64,000 bases of DNA from Actinostola sp. cb2023. Its lineage: Eukaryota; Cnidaria; Anthozoa; Actiniaria; Actinostolidae. Below, piece after piece: positions 48,701-55,624 of the stretch. Each line of letters starts with the position of its first letter. Within the stretch, counting starts at the first letter, position 1. Position numbers and translations under genes: made by a program. The notes beneath the pieces are model-generated. The model did no database searches, had not been told where the DNA came from, and saw only the letters and a list, made by a program, of their open reading frames with translations. The DNA is taken from positions 1-64,000 of the forward strand of contig JAUJYZ010000169.1 of NCBI GenBank assembly GCA_033675265.1, given 5' to 3'.

Positions 48701-51700
48701 AAGCACTAAAGAGTGGCTTGCGGTTAAAAAGACAGTATACGAAGAACCAAGTCCGACTTATTGATGATAAACAAACAAAATTTGACGGGAAAAGAGCCGA
48801 CTACCTTGAAGAGTCGGAGGCTGCTCACGCGAAGTCGTTGAAAATATCCGAGTAAGAGTTTTTGGAAATCAAGAAAGGAAAGAATAAACTTGTTAAAAAT
48901 GGCTAAATTAAGAAAATAAACTGCCGCACTTTTAAGAACGGACCTCCATAAAATGGCTTAAATTTAGTCGACCGCCGAAGGCCGTCGACAACTGACTTTT
49001 AACTCGAAGTGAAAATAAGATGTTTTTCGAAAATTTGCCATTATTGCATGTAACCCAGCTCTACATAGGCTAAATATTACAACCAAACTAAATGTATCAT
49101 AGAAAATCATGTAATATGAGTTTTACAGAGCGCCAAAGTGACCCGAAATTTTAGCGTCTTTCAGGGCGATTTTGATGCAAAACAAGGGGGGGGTGGTCAA
49201 CTTTCGAGCAAAAGCCTGAACCAAACTTTAAATACGACCATTCTTAATCTATTCCTATAGGTAATAAATGAGAGCAATTTGAAAGGAATCGGCCGACCCC
49301 CATCTTTCAACTCTGCCCGGTTTTCTCAGACAATGACACTTAAATGAAGCACAATGTACAAACAACAAACGTAAGACTAAAACAAACATTATACTAAATA
49401 TTTCTACCAACTTTGCTGGCGTTAACCCGCTTTAAGTGGAATTTTCGATTATTTAATTACCCATAATGCATCCGATATATTGATATATTGATATTTCGTA
49501 GCGGACAGAATTTTTGCAAATGACTGTATATCTTTCACATACAGTCAATGTCATTAAGGTTGTCCACCTCGGAAAAGCACATTTACACATTTGCACTTTT
49601 ACAAGTGCTGAAACACTCTCCACCTGAAATCTTCTGTATAGGCCGCGGCATTTTTATGGCAGTATACTTCTACTGAATCTATTGACACTGGGTTCCACAT
49701 GCGCAAAACGAATACACCTATTCCAATTAACGTTGATAACGGTCGATCTGAATTGGATGATCTGAAACTTTTAAATTCACGTTAACCTCCGCCATATCTC
49801 GTTCAAACATCAAGCATGATTCCAAGCTTCAGATCAAATGAATGAATTTCACATGTTACTAACGAAAGACTCTCAGTTTCCCATAATTCGTCTTGGTCTC
49901 AGACTATCCATTTCAGATCGCCCATGATCAACGTTTATTGAAATAGGTGTATACACGTGATGTTGCGAATGTGTAAATGTGCAAATGTGTAAATGTGCTT
50001 TTCCGAGGTGGACAACCTTAATGACATTGACTGTATTTATCTATACATACTTGTAACGACCCCATCTTTGAGGATCCCATTTTCATCGACAACTGGTTGA
50101 TACCATCTCTTAGTGGACGGACAAAATCCTCACGCAATAAACGAAACTGTACGTCCAGGTAATGTTCTGGTGAGTCGTAACTACCGTCAGTTTTATTTCG
50201 TCGAAGGAAAGGTTCGCCAGTGTGAATGTCCTCCTGGGTGGGGACGACGCTCAGATGACGAAAGTCGTCGGGTGGAGTTTCGTTGTCTAAAAGAGCCGCT
50301 GAAATTAAACGAAATTCAGTGTGAAATTCATGAGACACGTCTGTAGCACTAGTTTTGTGGGTGGTAGTGGTGGTGGTAGTAGTGGGTTCATGGTGGTGGT
50401 GGTAGTGGGTTCATGGTGGTGGTGGTAGTGGTAGTGGGTTCATGGTGTTGGTGGTGGTAGTGGTGGTAGTGGGTTCATGGTATTATTGTGGTGGTGGTAG
50501 TGGTAGTGGGTTCATGGTGTTGGTGGTGGTAGTGGGTTCAGTGGGTTCATGGTGTTGGTAGTGGTGGTAGTGGTAGTGGTAGTCGGTTCATGGTGTTGGT
50601 GGTAGTGGTAGTGGGTTCATGGTGTTGGTGGTGGTAGTGGTGGTAGTGGGTTCATGGTGGTAGTAGTGGGTTCATGGTATTATTATGGTGGTGGCGGTAG
50701 TGGTAGTGGTAGTGGGTTCATGGTGTTGGTGGTGGTAGTGGGTTCAGTGGGTTCATGGTGTTGCATGGTAGTGGTAGTGGTGGTAGTGGTAGTGGATTCA
50801 TGGTGTTGGTGGTGGTGGTAGTAGTGGTGGTAGTGGATTCATGGTGGTGGTGGTGATAGTGGTAGTCGGTTCATGGTGTTGGTGGTAGTGGTAGTGGGTT
50901 CATGGTGGTGGTGGTAGTGGTAGTGGTAGTGGTAGTGGGTTCATGGTGTTGGTGGTAGTAGTGGGTTCATGGTGGTAGTGGTGGTAGTGGGTTCATGGTA
51001 TTATTATGGTGGTGGTGGTAGTGGTAGTGGTAGTGGGTTCATGGTGTTGGTGGTGGTAGTGGGTTCAGTGGGTTCATGGTGTTGGTAGTGGTAGTGGTGG
51101 TAGTGGTAGTGGGTTCATGGTGTTGGTGTTGGTGGTGGTGGTGGTGGTAGTAGTGGTGGTAGTGGATTCGTGGTGGTGGTGGTGGTAGTCGGTTCATGGT
51201 GTTGGTGGTAGTGGTAGTGGGTTCATGGTGTTGGTGGTGGTAGTGGTGGTAGTGGGTTCATGGTGGTAGTAGTGGGTTCATGGTATTATTATGGTGGTGG
51301 TGATAGTGGCAGTGGTAGTGGGTTCATGGTGTTGGTGGTGGTGGTGGTAGTGGGTTCAGTGGGTTCATGGTGTTGGTAGTGGTAGTGGTAGTGGGTTCAT
51401 GGTGTTGGTGGTGGTGGTAGTAGTGGTGGTAGTGAATTCATGGTGGTGGTAGTGGTAGTCGGTTCATGGTGTTGGTGGTAGTGGTAGTGGGTTCATGGTG
51501 TTGGTGGTGGTAGTGGTAGTGGTGGTAGTGGGTTCATGGTGTTGGTGGTGGTGGTAGTGGTAGTGGGTTCATGGTGTTGGTGGTGGTGGTGGTGGTAGTA
51601 GTGGTGGTAGTGGATTCATGGTGGTGGTGGTGGTAAGTGGTAGTTGGTTCATGGTGTTGGTGGTAGTGGCAGTGGTAGTGGGTTCATGGTGTTGGTGGTG

Positions 51701-53011
51701 GTAGTGGTGGTAGTGTCATGGTGGTAGTAGTGGGTTCATGGTATTATTATGGTGGTGGTGGTTAGTGGTAGTGGGTTCATGGTGTTGGTGGTGGTAGTGG
51801 GTTGATGGTGTTGGTAGTGGTAGTGGTGTGGTGGTAGTGGTAGTGGGTTCATGGTGTTGGTGTTGGTGGTAGTAGTGGTGGTAGTGGATTCATGGTGGTG
51901 GTGGTGGTAGTGGTAGTCGGTTCATGGTGTTGGTGTTAGTGGTAGTGGGTTCATGGTGTTGGTGGTAGTGGTAGTGGGTTCATGGTGTTGGTGGTAGTGG
52001 TAGTGGGTTCATGGTGTTGGTGTTGGTGGTAGTGGTAGTGGTAGTGGGTTCATGGTGTTGGTGGTGGTAGTGGGTTGGTCTGTCTCCGTCCGTCCGTCCA
52101 TCCATCTTATAATCTTGTGATGATATTGATGATGATGATGATAATGGTGACGTGGTATGTTCATATATATCTCCATCCGTCCATCTATCATATCCATCTA
52201 TCCATCCATCTTATAATCTTGTCTTACCTTGTTCACTTCGATTCCTTCTCTTCGGTCTTTTATTTCTCTCCTCATCTTCTTGTTTAACTTTCTCAGCCAT
52301 TTCATCTTTCAAAGCACTCAGACCTTCCACTTCAGACAATATTTTCTTATTGTACAGCTCTCCTTTTGAATCTAAAGTCACCGTTGCCATATAGAGTTGG
52401 GGAATTGGAAGATCTGCGAAACAACTTGGCAGCTTCTTCAGCAGCTCTGTAAAGATCTTTACCATGCATTTCAGTTGGGCCTCTCTCTCGTCAACATCGA
52501 TCTCCGATGAATTAGCCATTCTGTTGATATAGCTGGACAAATGTAAGCTCATGTAAACAGACTTGGGGAGCTTACTGAGCAGCTTCTGTAGCGACCCTTG
52601 AGTAGTTGTACAACTGCAAGCTTGTGCAAAAACCTTGAGAACAAGAGCAACTTTTTTGTCATCCATGGCTAAATCAGATACAAGGTTTTCCGTAGCGGGT
52701 AGACAGTGATCAGATGTCATGTCCAGTACTAGTGCATCCCCATCTTTTTCGGCCATTGACTGCAGATTTCGAAAACCAAATTTTGAGAGTTTTTCTCTTG
52801 AGCTCCCTCCTTTTCCTCCTCTCCCACCATGTGATGGACCACCCCTCATCCCATCCCATGATGCTCCGCGTGATGCTCCGCGTGATGCTCCGCGTGATGC
52901 TCCGCTTGATGCTCCGCGTGATGCTCCGCGCGATTCTCCGCGACCACGGCCACGACCACCACCACCACCACGTGAGCCAAACCCCCAATAGTTAGATGAA
53001 TATTCACTCAT
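17545..53011 (-). CDS. ZNFX1: ZNFX1, NFX1-type zinc finger-containing SF1 helicase, complete, 22 coding exons
   Basis: Joined exons on the minus strand: 53011-52228, 50340-50051, 42106-41888, 40566-40414, 39624-39509, 38868-38816, 38769-38707, 38595-38438, 38044-37762, 37377-37111, 36757-36400, 35615-35305, 34838-34418, 34220-34114, 32590-32373, 31906-31730, 31560-31150, 30278-29726, 26765-26252, 25496-24883, 18194-18048, 17744-17545. They sum to 6417 nt (2138 residues plus stop) and every junction keeps phase. Order: R/G-rich N-terminus, conserved ZNFX1 N-terminal region, Walker A GPPGTGKT (about residue 600), LamG-like insert (about 796-1018), EEAA Walker B (about 1214), [22 protein letters not shown], Cys/His-rich NFX1 fingers (about 1464-1818), coiled C-terminal region and RZ-type zinc finger. 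Known role of the family: RNA helicase, dsRNA sensing at mitochondria in mammals, small-RNA inheritance in Caenorhabditis. The human protein is about 1918 residues; the insert explains the excess. Weak points are the exon 7 donor and the exact exon 11 acceptor. Confidence 0.95.
19969..20716. mobile_element. 748-bp near-palindromic MITE, 7-8 bp target duplication
   Basis: Ends cacaggcagcccaacc and ggttgggctgcctgtg; flanks atatgac at 19962-19968 and 20717-20723. The arms pair along nearly the whole length, including (CG)n tracts and internal tatacacctatttcaa ends, so a second MITE type appears nested in the centre. A 7-8 bp duplication suits hAT-like transposition. Confidence 0.75.
21661..21950. 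mobile_element. MITE with cacctattccaaa termini
   Basis: Inverted ends cacctattccaaatattg and cgctttttggaataggtg, with inner paired gaagctgacgaccgcaaag/ctttgcggtcgtcagcttc; flanked by TATA on both sides. Same family as the centres of 19969-20716 and 49542-50033. Confidence 0.75.
23514..23749. mobile_element. MITE of the catcctcgggaaccc family, left end truncated
   Basis: The right end (ctgggttcccgaggatg) and the central inverted ggtcgaccaatcag match the copies at 53071 and 59613. The left end lacks the first about 75 bp and begins at ctgggaacgaagtctgttgg. Confidence 0.75.
24041..24757. repeat. Simple repeats in ZNFX1 intron 20
   Basis: A GGAAGGAAAGAAGAAA-type purine tract at 24041-24104, an ATT/ATC trinucleotide block at 24555-24718 and a (TTCTTA)n block to 24757. 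Between them only plain intron. Confidence 0.85.
24883..25496 (-). CDS. ZNFX1: ZNFX1 exon 20: post-finger helical region
   Basis: Starts [16 protein letters not shown], the last Cys pair and conserved IR..LRYG motif, then a long charged, heptad-rich, probably coiled region. Acceptor ctcacag|gtgtcc (phase 2); donor ttg|gtaagt (phase 1). 614 nt. Confidence 0.95.
25510..26005. repeat. About 88-bp tandem repeats in ZNFX1 intron 19
   Basis: Five copies containing gatgagatgcatctgcacg, tttttgattggttcagaagg and gtcacggtaccgtgccgtat. The same unit, in opposite orientation, forms the array in intron 17. Confidence 0.9.
26252..30278 (-). CDS. ZNFX1: ZNFX1 exons 18-19: NFX1-type zinc finger array
   Basis: Exon 18 (30278-29726) and exon 19 (26765-26252) encode a dense Cys/His array with NFX1-type spacing, for example [43 protein letters not shown]. 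Exon 19 ends with the conserved [17 protein letters not shown] and MDRYMD region. The two exons lie between complementary arrays of about 88-bp repeats in introns 17 and 19. The large intron 18 contains an inverted repeat with an 18-bp minisatellite, plus duplicated blocks. Confidence 0.95.
26880..27410. mobile_element. Inverted-repeat element with an internal 18-bp minisatellite
   Basis: Arms include cacggcgtttgaacaagttt and aaacttgttcaaacgccgtg, and gagcccataaataggagc with its inverse. The loop (27003-27285) is about 15 copies of aaataaaacgagttgctgc. It lies in ZNFX1 intron 18. Confidence 0.75.
27690..29690. repeat. Duplicated blocks in ZNFX1 intron 18
   Basis: A block beginning gactcctcgtgtgaagtggg occurs at 27908-27985 and 29607-29680; a block beginning agtaatctatttccaccgg occurs at about 27693 and 27977. 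Between them (28.38-28.9 kb) is a loose series of ctctgtggcc-like motifs about every 50 bp. Origin unknown. Confidence 0.6.
30440..30930. repeat. About 88-bp tandem repeats in ZNFX1 intron 17, inverted relative to intron 19
   Basis: Five copies containing gtaccatgacactcaaatgg, cttcctttctgaaccaatca and gtgcagatgcatctcatcc, the reverse complement of the 25.5-kb array. The 164-codon open frame across it is a by-product of the repeat length. Confidence 0.9.
31150..32590 (-). CDS. ZNFX1: ZNFX1 exons 15-17: helicase motifs II-VI
   Basis: Exon 15 (32590-32373) carries Walker B as [10 protein letters not shown] and motif [15 protein letters not shown]. Exon 16 (31906-31730) carries [11 protein letters not shown] (motif IV region) and ends at a less common donor, gag|gttggt. 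Exon 17 (31560-31150) carries [28 protein letters not shown] (motif V) and [19 protein letters not shown] (motif VI with the arginine finger). All catalytic motifs of an active SF1 ATPase appear intact. Confidence 0.96.
33845..34150. repeat. 67-bp tandem duplication of the end of ZNFX1 exon 14 and its splice donor
   Basis: Five units of gctatggtaaccatatatac, (c/a)tgtgg, tgtcatgccaa, ttgctttcttaagaattgtt. The unit at 34114-34150 is the end of exon 14. The unit near 33912 also has an intact cacag|gtatat donor; the others read cacatgtata. Confidence 0.85.
34114..34838 (-). CDS. ZNFX1: ZNFX1 exons 13-14: acidic linker and lead-in to the Walker B region
   Basis: Exon 13 (34838-34418) starts with an acidic stretch ([19 protein letters not shown]) and ends with [18 protein letters not shown], a segment found before motif II in ZNFX1. 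Exon 14 (34220-34114) ends with [12 protein letters not shown], the conserved strand before Walker B. The last part of exon 14, with its donor, is repeated about four times in the following intron. Confidence 0.92.
35305..36757 (-). CDS. ZNFX1: ZNFX1 exons 11-12: inserted LamG/concanavalin-like jelly-roll domain
   Basis: Exon 11 (36757-36400) encodes a beta-rich segment with [15 protein letters not shown] and [19 protein letters not shown]. Exon 12 (35615-35305) encodes [32 protein letters not shown] and [16 protein letters not shown]. The order (strands, then [17 protein letters not shown]....L.I) is typical of LamG-like domains. The two exons total 669 nt and are flanked by phase-1 introns, so the cassette is symmetric. 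The exon 11 acceptor could also lie about 25 nt further in, at gcag|tgtttcc, with the same phase. I know of no such domain in human ZNFX1. Confidence 0.85.
35930..36345. repeat. CACGTG-rich 17-bp minisatellite in ZNFX1 intron 11
   Basis: About 22 diverged copies of tgtcacgtgtttcatta. Most contain the CACGTG E-box palindrome. Long His/Cys/Val open frames across it are not genes. Confidence 0.9.
36880..37035. repeat. (GACA)n-like purine repeat in ZNFX1 intron 10
   Basis: Imperfect gacagacagaca and related motifs between exons 10 and 11. Confidence 0.7.
37111..38595 (-). CDS. ZNFX1: ZNFX1 exons 8-10: SF1 helicase domain 1A (Walker A, motif Ia)
   Basis: Exon 8 (38595-38438) carries the P-loop: [18 protein letters not shown]. 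Exon 9 (38044-37762) carries motif Ia, [18 protein letters not shown], and [11 protein letters not shown], after an acidic stretch. Exon 10 (37377-37111) is a helical region and ends with EPFES on a phase-1 donor (caa|gtatgc). These match the ATP-binding half of Upf1-like SF1B helicases. Intron 8 contains a hairpin MITE (38100-38355). Confidence 0.95.
38100..38355. mobile_element. Hairpin MITE in ZNFX1 intron 8
   Basis: Inverted ends atcgttgtcgggttgaaaat and attttgaacccgacaacgat, with further pairing (catagaacattgaagc / aacttctatgttctatg). Confidence 0.75.
38707..39624 (-). CDS. ZNFX1: ZNFX1 exons 5-7: linker before the helicase core
   Basis: Exon 5 is 39624-39509 (begins [16 protein letters not shown]), exon 6 is 38868-38816 ([18 protein letters not shown] across the junction), exon 7 is 38769-38707 ([18 protein letters not shown]). 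Exons 5 and 6 have good splice sites. Exon 7 is the weakest piece of the model: a stop codon follows soon, and the only donor that keeps frame into exon 8 from the cag|gaaaag acceptor is a poor one (gga|gtcact). Alternative joins, or skipping, cannot be excluded without transcript data. Confidence 0.7.
39312..39481. mobile_element. 170-bp palindromic MITE in ZNFX1 intron 5
   Basis: Arms tatagatcaaatgcaataat and attattgcattcggtctata, then gccattgttctggactgact and its inverse; short central loop. Confidence 0.75.
39716..40070. repeat. About 120-bp tandem repeats of ATC/ATT-rich sequence
   Basis: Three copies of a block with gatcattgtaatcactatca, ttattaatactgtcgtcgtc and tatacatcacgctatataaa, in ZNFX1 intron 4. 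Confidence 0.8.
40080..40320 (+). mobile_element. tRNA-derived SINE in ZNFX1 intron 4
   Basis: Starts ggatggcttagctggttagt (polymerase III A box TGGCTTAGCTGG) and has the B box ggttcgattc 35-40 bp on; a unique body follows and the tail is aaataaatacctttacc. Opposite strand to ZNFX1. Confidence 0.8.
40414..42106 (-). CDS. ZNFX1: ZNFX1 exons 3 and 4: pre-helicase region
   Basis: Exon 3 is 42106-41888 (73 codons, phase 0-0) and contains [20 protein letters not shown]. Exon 4 is 40566-40414 (51 codons, phase 0-0) and contains [17 protein letters not shown]. Both motifs are strongly ZNFX1-like. The intron between them (40567-41887) holds an array of about 120-bp repeats interrupted by a 671-bp inverted-repeat element. 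Confidence 0.93.
40790..41850. repeat. About 120-bp tandem repeats, split by an inserted element
   Basis: Units contain cagccaaacgtaacgtaaga, gagcgcgtcggtcgacttac and aagtcagcacacgcctatgc. About two copies lie before and two after the 671-bp insertion. Confidence 0.75.
41015..41685. mobile_element. 671-bp inverted-repeat element with 6-bp target duplication
   Basis: Ends ctagggttttccacaagttg and caacttgtggaaaaccctag; flanks tcagca at 41009-41014 and 41686-41691. Neighbouring tandem copies show the uninterrupted site (aagtcagcacacgcc). The interior has repeated aaaagttgcc motifs and two opposed short open frames, one beginning [19 protein letters not shown] in a good start context; neither is a recognised gene. 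Confidence 0.8.
43600..44050. repeat. Fragment of a gtccacactaatccgttttc-type repeat
   Basis: Contains ccgttttcgtttgaaaacgc and inverted matches near 43745-43795 and 43920-44010, typical of a family of short hAT-like MITEs in invertebrates. Boundaries not resolved. Confidence 0.4.
44063..44359. mobile_element. 297-bp palindromic MITE with 5-bp target duplication and (CG)n core
   Basis: Ends ccacagggccccctaa and its inverse; flanks tatct at 44058-44062 and 44360-44364. Arms pair almost throughout and meet around cacgcgcgcgcgcgcggtg. Confidence 0.8.
44580..44758 (-). mobile_element. tRNA-derived SINE, minus strand
   Basis: On the minus strand: gggagcaatggtggccgagt (A box TGGCCGAGTGG, tRNA-Ser/Leu-like) and B box ggttcaattc about 50 bp on, then a unique body. 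Distinct from the SINE at 40.1 kb. Confidence 0.65.
44760..45925. other. Repeat fragments inside the left arm insertion
   Basis: G/A-rich tract at 44760-44860 and a series of ccctgtttaggaca / ccctgtccag motifs at 45370-45620, similar to a repeat at 22.65-22.8 kb. No exon seen. Confidence 0.4.
46507..46722 (-). CDS. Hypothetical open frame in the loop of the 7.2-kb element
   Basis: 71 codons, basic start ([20 protein letters not shown]), acidic/serine middle, then [15 protein letters not shown]. Composition is protein-like, but the family is not recognised and no partner exons were found. It may be a remnant of the element's gene. Confidence 0.25.
   Translation of the reverse strand: MRKRRQQVQITLSSDEEEPASCNRNLDHEFTDSDENIESYREGLPIYNKRSPSIKEFLSFAYNRMCHRIIL
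46968..47691. repeat. (CCAT)n microsatellite, about 720 bp
   Basis: Almost pure CCAT repeat with a few interruptions. The long His-Pro-Ser-Ile and Met-Asp-Gly-Trp open frames it creates on both strands are not genes. Confidence 0.97.
49542..50033. mobile_element. 492-bp mariner-type MITE beside ZNFX1 exon 2
   Basis: Ends cagtcaatgtcattaagg and ccttaatgacattgactg extend about 55 bp; TA on both flanks (49540-49541, 50034-50035). A nested pair of cacctattccaa ends lies inside (about 49710-49955). Confidence 0.85.
50051..50340 (-). CDS. ZNFX1: ZNFX1 exon 2: conserved N-terminal segment
   Basis: Acceptor ctacag|acgtg, donor caa|gtatgt. It encodes the signature [19 protein letters not shown], which I recognise from ZNFX1 proteins. 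Phase 1 in, phase 0 out. A mariner-type MITE ends only about 17 bp beyond the donor, and the upstream intron holds a 1.7-kb GGT/AGT-rich array. Confidence 0.95.
50352..52080. repeat. GGT/AGT-rich minisatellite in ZNFX1 intron 1
   Basis: Irregular repeats of gtggtagtggtagtgggttc and atggtgttggtggt over 1.7 kb, with interspersed gtattattatggtgg marks that recur about every 300 bp. Confidence 0.95.
52228..53011 (-). CDS. ZNFX1: ZNFX1 exon 1: start codon, R/G-rich tail and N-terminal helical region
   Basis: The frame opens with [18 protein letters not shown], then an arginine/glycine-rich disordered tail (about residues 14-50) with repeated RGAS units encoded by an in-frame 12-bp repeat. RG-rich tails commonly bind RNA. 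The rest is helical and contains a region of the armadillo-like type expected in ZNFX1. The exon ends on one base of a split codon before GTAAGAC (plus strand 52221-52227). The ATG is the first in the frame and lies 59 bp downstream of a MITE. No 5' untranslated exon could be identified. Confidence 0.9.
52855..52935 (-). repeat. In-frame 12-bp coding repeat in ZNFX1 exon 1
   Basis: Repeated gatgctccgcgt (plus strand) encodes (RGAS)n on the minus strand, about six copies. Copy-number change would keep the frame. Confidence 0.85.
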
Positions 53012-53070
53012 TTCCTAAGAAAGAGAAGTTTCAAACTTTTTAAATGATGTGACAGACATCACTTTTGTGT

Positions 53071-53370
53071 CATCCTCGGGAACCCAGGGGTATATTCTGT
53101 CACTCGTTACTTGCTCCCAGAGAAATACCCCTGGGAACGAAGTCTGTTGGAACTTGTTCCGGAAGTAAAAATTCAAAATGGCGGTTGTCCTATTCAAACC
53201 AGAATATACTTGATACTGATTGGTCGACCTTATTAGGTCGACCAATCAACCTTATTAGGTCGACCAATCAGAAACGAGAGTACTTTTGACTTCCGGAACA
53301 AGTTCCAACAGACTTCGTTCCCAGGGGTATTTCTCTGGGAGCGAGTAATACCCCTGGGTTTCCGAGGATG
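53071..53370. mobile_element. MITE of the catcctcgggaaccc family, 9-bp target duplication
   Basis: Ends catcctcgggaacccagg and cctgggtttccgaggatg; flanks cttttgtgt at 53062-53070 and 53371-53379. It sits 59 bp upstream of the ZNFX1 start codon. Confidence 0.9.
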
Positions 53371-53379
53371 CTTTTGTGT

Positions 53380-55600
53380 TAGCTTTTTAGTATGTCACGC
53401 AATACACTTTTCCGAGAAAACAAAAGTTTCACGTAGCATACGACCTCTGAATGTCGGTAGAAAAATCATTTTTGTGATTATATTTTAGAAATGTCACTTG
53501 GTAGTTTATAAAGTTGTCAATGCGACGTTTATAAAGCACAGCAATGTCTTTCTCTTTCTGTTTGACCGTATTACTTCCTGCACAATCCCCCCAATCGAAG
53601 ACATGAGTACCGACGCGCATTTCGACTGAAATACAGTGTAAAGGAGGAAAGAAACGTGGAAATATGAAAACTGTAGAAGTGTCATAATAGTATTGTGTAT
53701 GCAAGATTATGTCAGTACCGTGAATCAGATCTGTGCAAAGCCCAGTATATTTAATAGGTCGTTCAGGTTCACCGTTCAGTAGGACTGAACCGGAATCCTA
53801 AGTCGGGTTTGACTGAGCCATATATATCAGTTCGATTCGGCTTCCAGTTTTTTCAGTGTGAAATTGAGAAGAGACGATGGATTACTAAGTCTTTCTGTTT
53901 TGTTTAAGCCAAAGAATTTGTTTATGAAAATTTTGGTAAAAATTGCATAAATTCCAACTCCAAGGGATGCCAGCCAAAACAAAACCTTGAACGAACGCAA
54001 AATAAACGCGTTTTTATCCTGATTCGAAGTTCAAATGGTTCCCTTTTTCTGTATATTTAAGTTCGGTTTTAGAAAGAGAAAGTTCCCTTACCTTTAATGC
54101 ATAAGCTTATGTGAGATCATCAGAGGCAGTGGTTGAAATCTCTGGCCGTGTATGTCACGACAAACCGCCCTCGGCTGACACCGAATCCGTGTATAAAAAC
54201 GTACAAAAAGCCCTTGAATCACTTTTCTACCACCGTATCTTTCAATGAGTTCAGTATGAGACAGATTAAACACTGTAAATACTTTCTTTAGCCTTTGTAC
54301 GAACCAGTTGCTGAGGAGTGCTGCAGTTCTTGGAAAAATTTTGTTTTTCAGTTTCCGGGAATCCCCTACGAGTCCTATGACGTCATTGCTATTGTTTTCG
54401 ATACGGGTTCTTGGGGGTTTCCCCCAAGACTCTGTAAGCTTTCGTTTTAAAATACAGTATATAATTATTGAATTTTATAACAGATAGGGAATGAAAAGGA
54501 GAAAAATAGACTAAATAAAAGTGTAACACTGTTATTTTATACCGGTTATCTCGATCGTCCGATATCTCGAAAACCCCGCTATCTAGAACCATATTTGCGT
54601 CCTCACGAGATTTTCCCACAATTTTACCCTCGAGTGAATAGGTAGAACAGTCTTTCTTTAGTAAAAGTATGTACGTGTCTCATAAAAGATAAATGAGTTA
54701 AAAAAAATATCCTTTGTCAAACTCATTATAATTCATGAGCATGCACTTGGTCCAACCAGGGTTTGTCCAATTGGTCACGCGATTGGATCTATATACTGAT
54801 ATATAGTCGGTTATTTTGACCGTTTTTTGGTTTTAGATATTTAATGTATAGAGTGCAAACCATATGTCCGTGAAATAGTACTGTTACTAAATAGTGCTAA
54901 ATAATGTTATCTCTATTGTTTTCTATTGTTTCATCAGTGCTATTTAGTACTAATTAGTTAGTACTGTTTCACGGACATAGAGTGCAATTTAGAAAAGCTT
55001 GAAAACTAAATAACTAATTAGTACTAAATAGCACTGAAACAATTGAAAACAATAGAAATAGCACTATTTAGTACTATTTAAAGTTAGTACTATTTCACAC
55101 TTTTCTAAATTGCACTCTATGGTTTGCACTCTATTGAGATCAGCGCAATATAAGTTAATAAATATTATTATTAATCTGACATGTCAACAAACTAGAGCCC
55201 CATTCACACCTAAACACGTTTAGTTATAATGAAAACGAGGCCCAGTTGTACGAAATCCACCTTTTGTATAGCCTCCTTTGTAGGGAGAGGGAAAAACCGC
55301 GACATTAAATACTGTGTAAGATAAAGGGTATCAAAGGGTATGCTGTGTTTGTAGATAATATAGTAATATTCGAAACCATTTTAAATGTTTGTAAAACCCC
55401 TCAGTGTGAATGCTGGTGAGTAGAGTAACTTGGGTCAAGGTTAATGCACAGTAACACCTGTCTGGTCCCTTACTCTAGTATGTAATGAGTTTATCCCAAT
55501 GGCAACTAGAGAAAGTTAACTAAAAATTATTTTTATTGACATATTTTTGAACATAGTTTTAACTATTTTGAAAGGAAAAGGATATACATATACATTCTTT
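53380..55600. other. Intergenic region between ZNFX1 5' end and PLPBP 3' end
   Basis: Mostly AT-rich sequence. An inverted-repeat cluster at about 54846-55135 contains atagagtgcaa... and ...ttgcactctat ends plus paired actaattagtactaaatag. The ZNFX1 promoter must lie here, but I see no clear core element. Confidence 0.5.
55532..55537 (-). promoter_or_regulatory. PLPBP poly(A) signal AATAAA
   Basis: AATAAA on the minus strand about 88 nt downstream of the PLPBP stop codon, a normal distance for a 3' UTR. Confidence 0.5.
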
Positions 55601-55624
55601 TACAAATTTTCTTCTCTCTTTTCT

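Larger units (their letters stand above)
42299..49526. mobile_element. 7.2-kb long-inverted-repeat element with mariner-like ends in ZNFX1 intron 2
   Basis: Both ends read cagtcatttgcaaaaattct inward and are flanked by TA (42297-42298, 49527-49528), as in Tc1/mariner. The arms are long: 42299-43379 plus 45926-46390 on the left pair with 47877-49526 on the right. The left arm is split by about 2.5 kb of other DNA (43380-45925). The loop holds an unidentified open frame (46507-46722) and a (CCAT)n tract. No transposase domain seen. Confidence 0.75.

Noticed and set aside
53429..53704. 91-codon minus-strand open frame upstream of ZNFX1
   Set aside because: No recognised motif, and no splice donor linking it in frame to the ZNFX1 start; left as intergenic.
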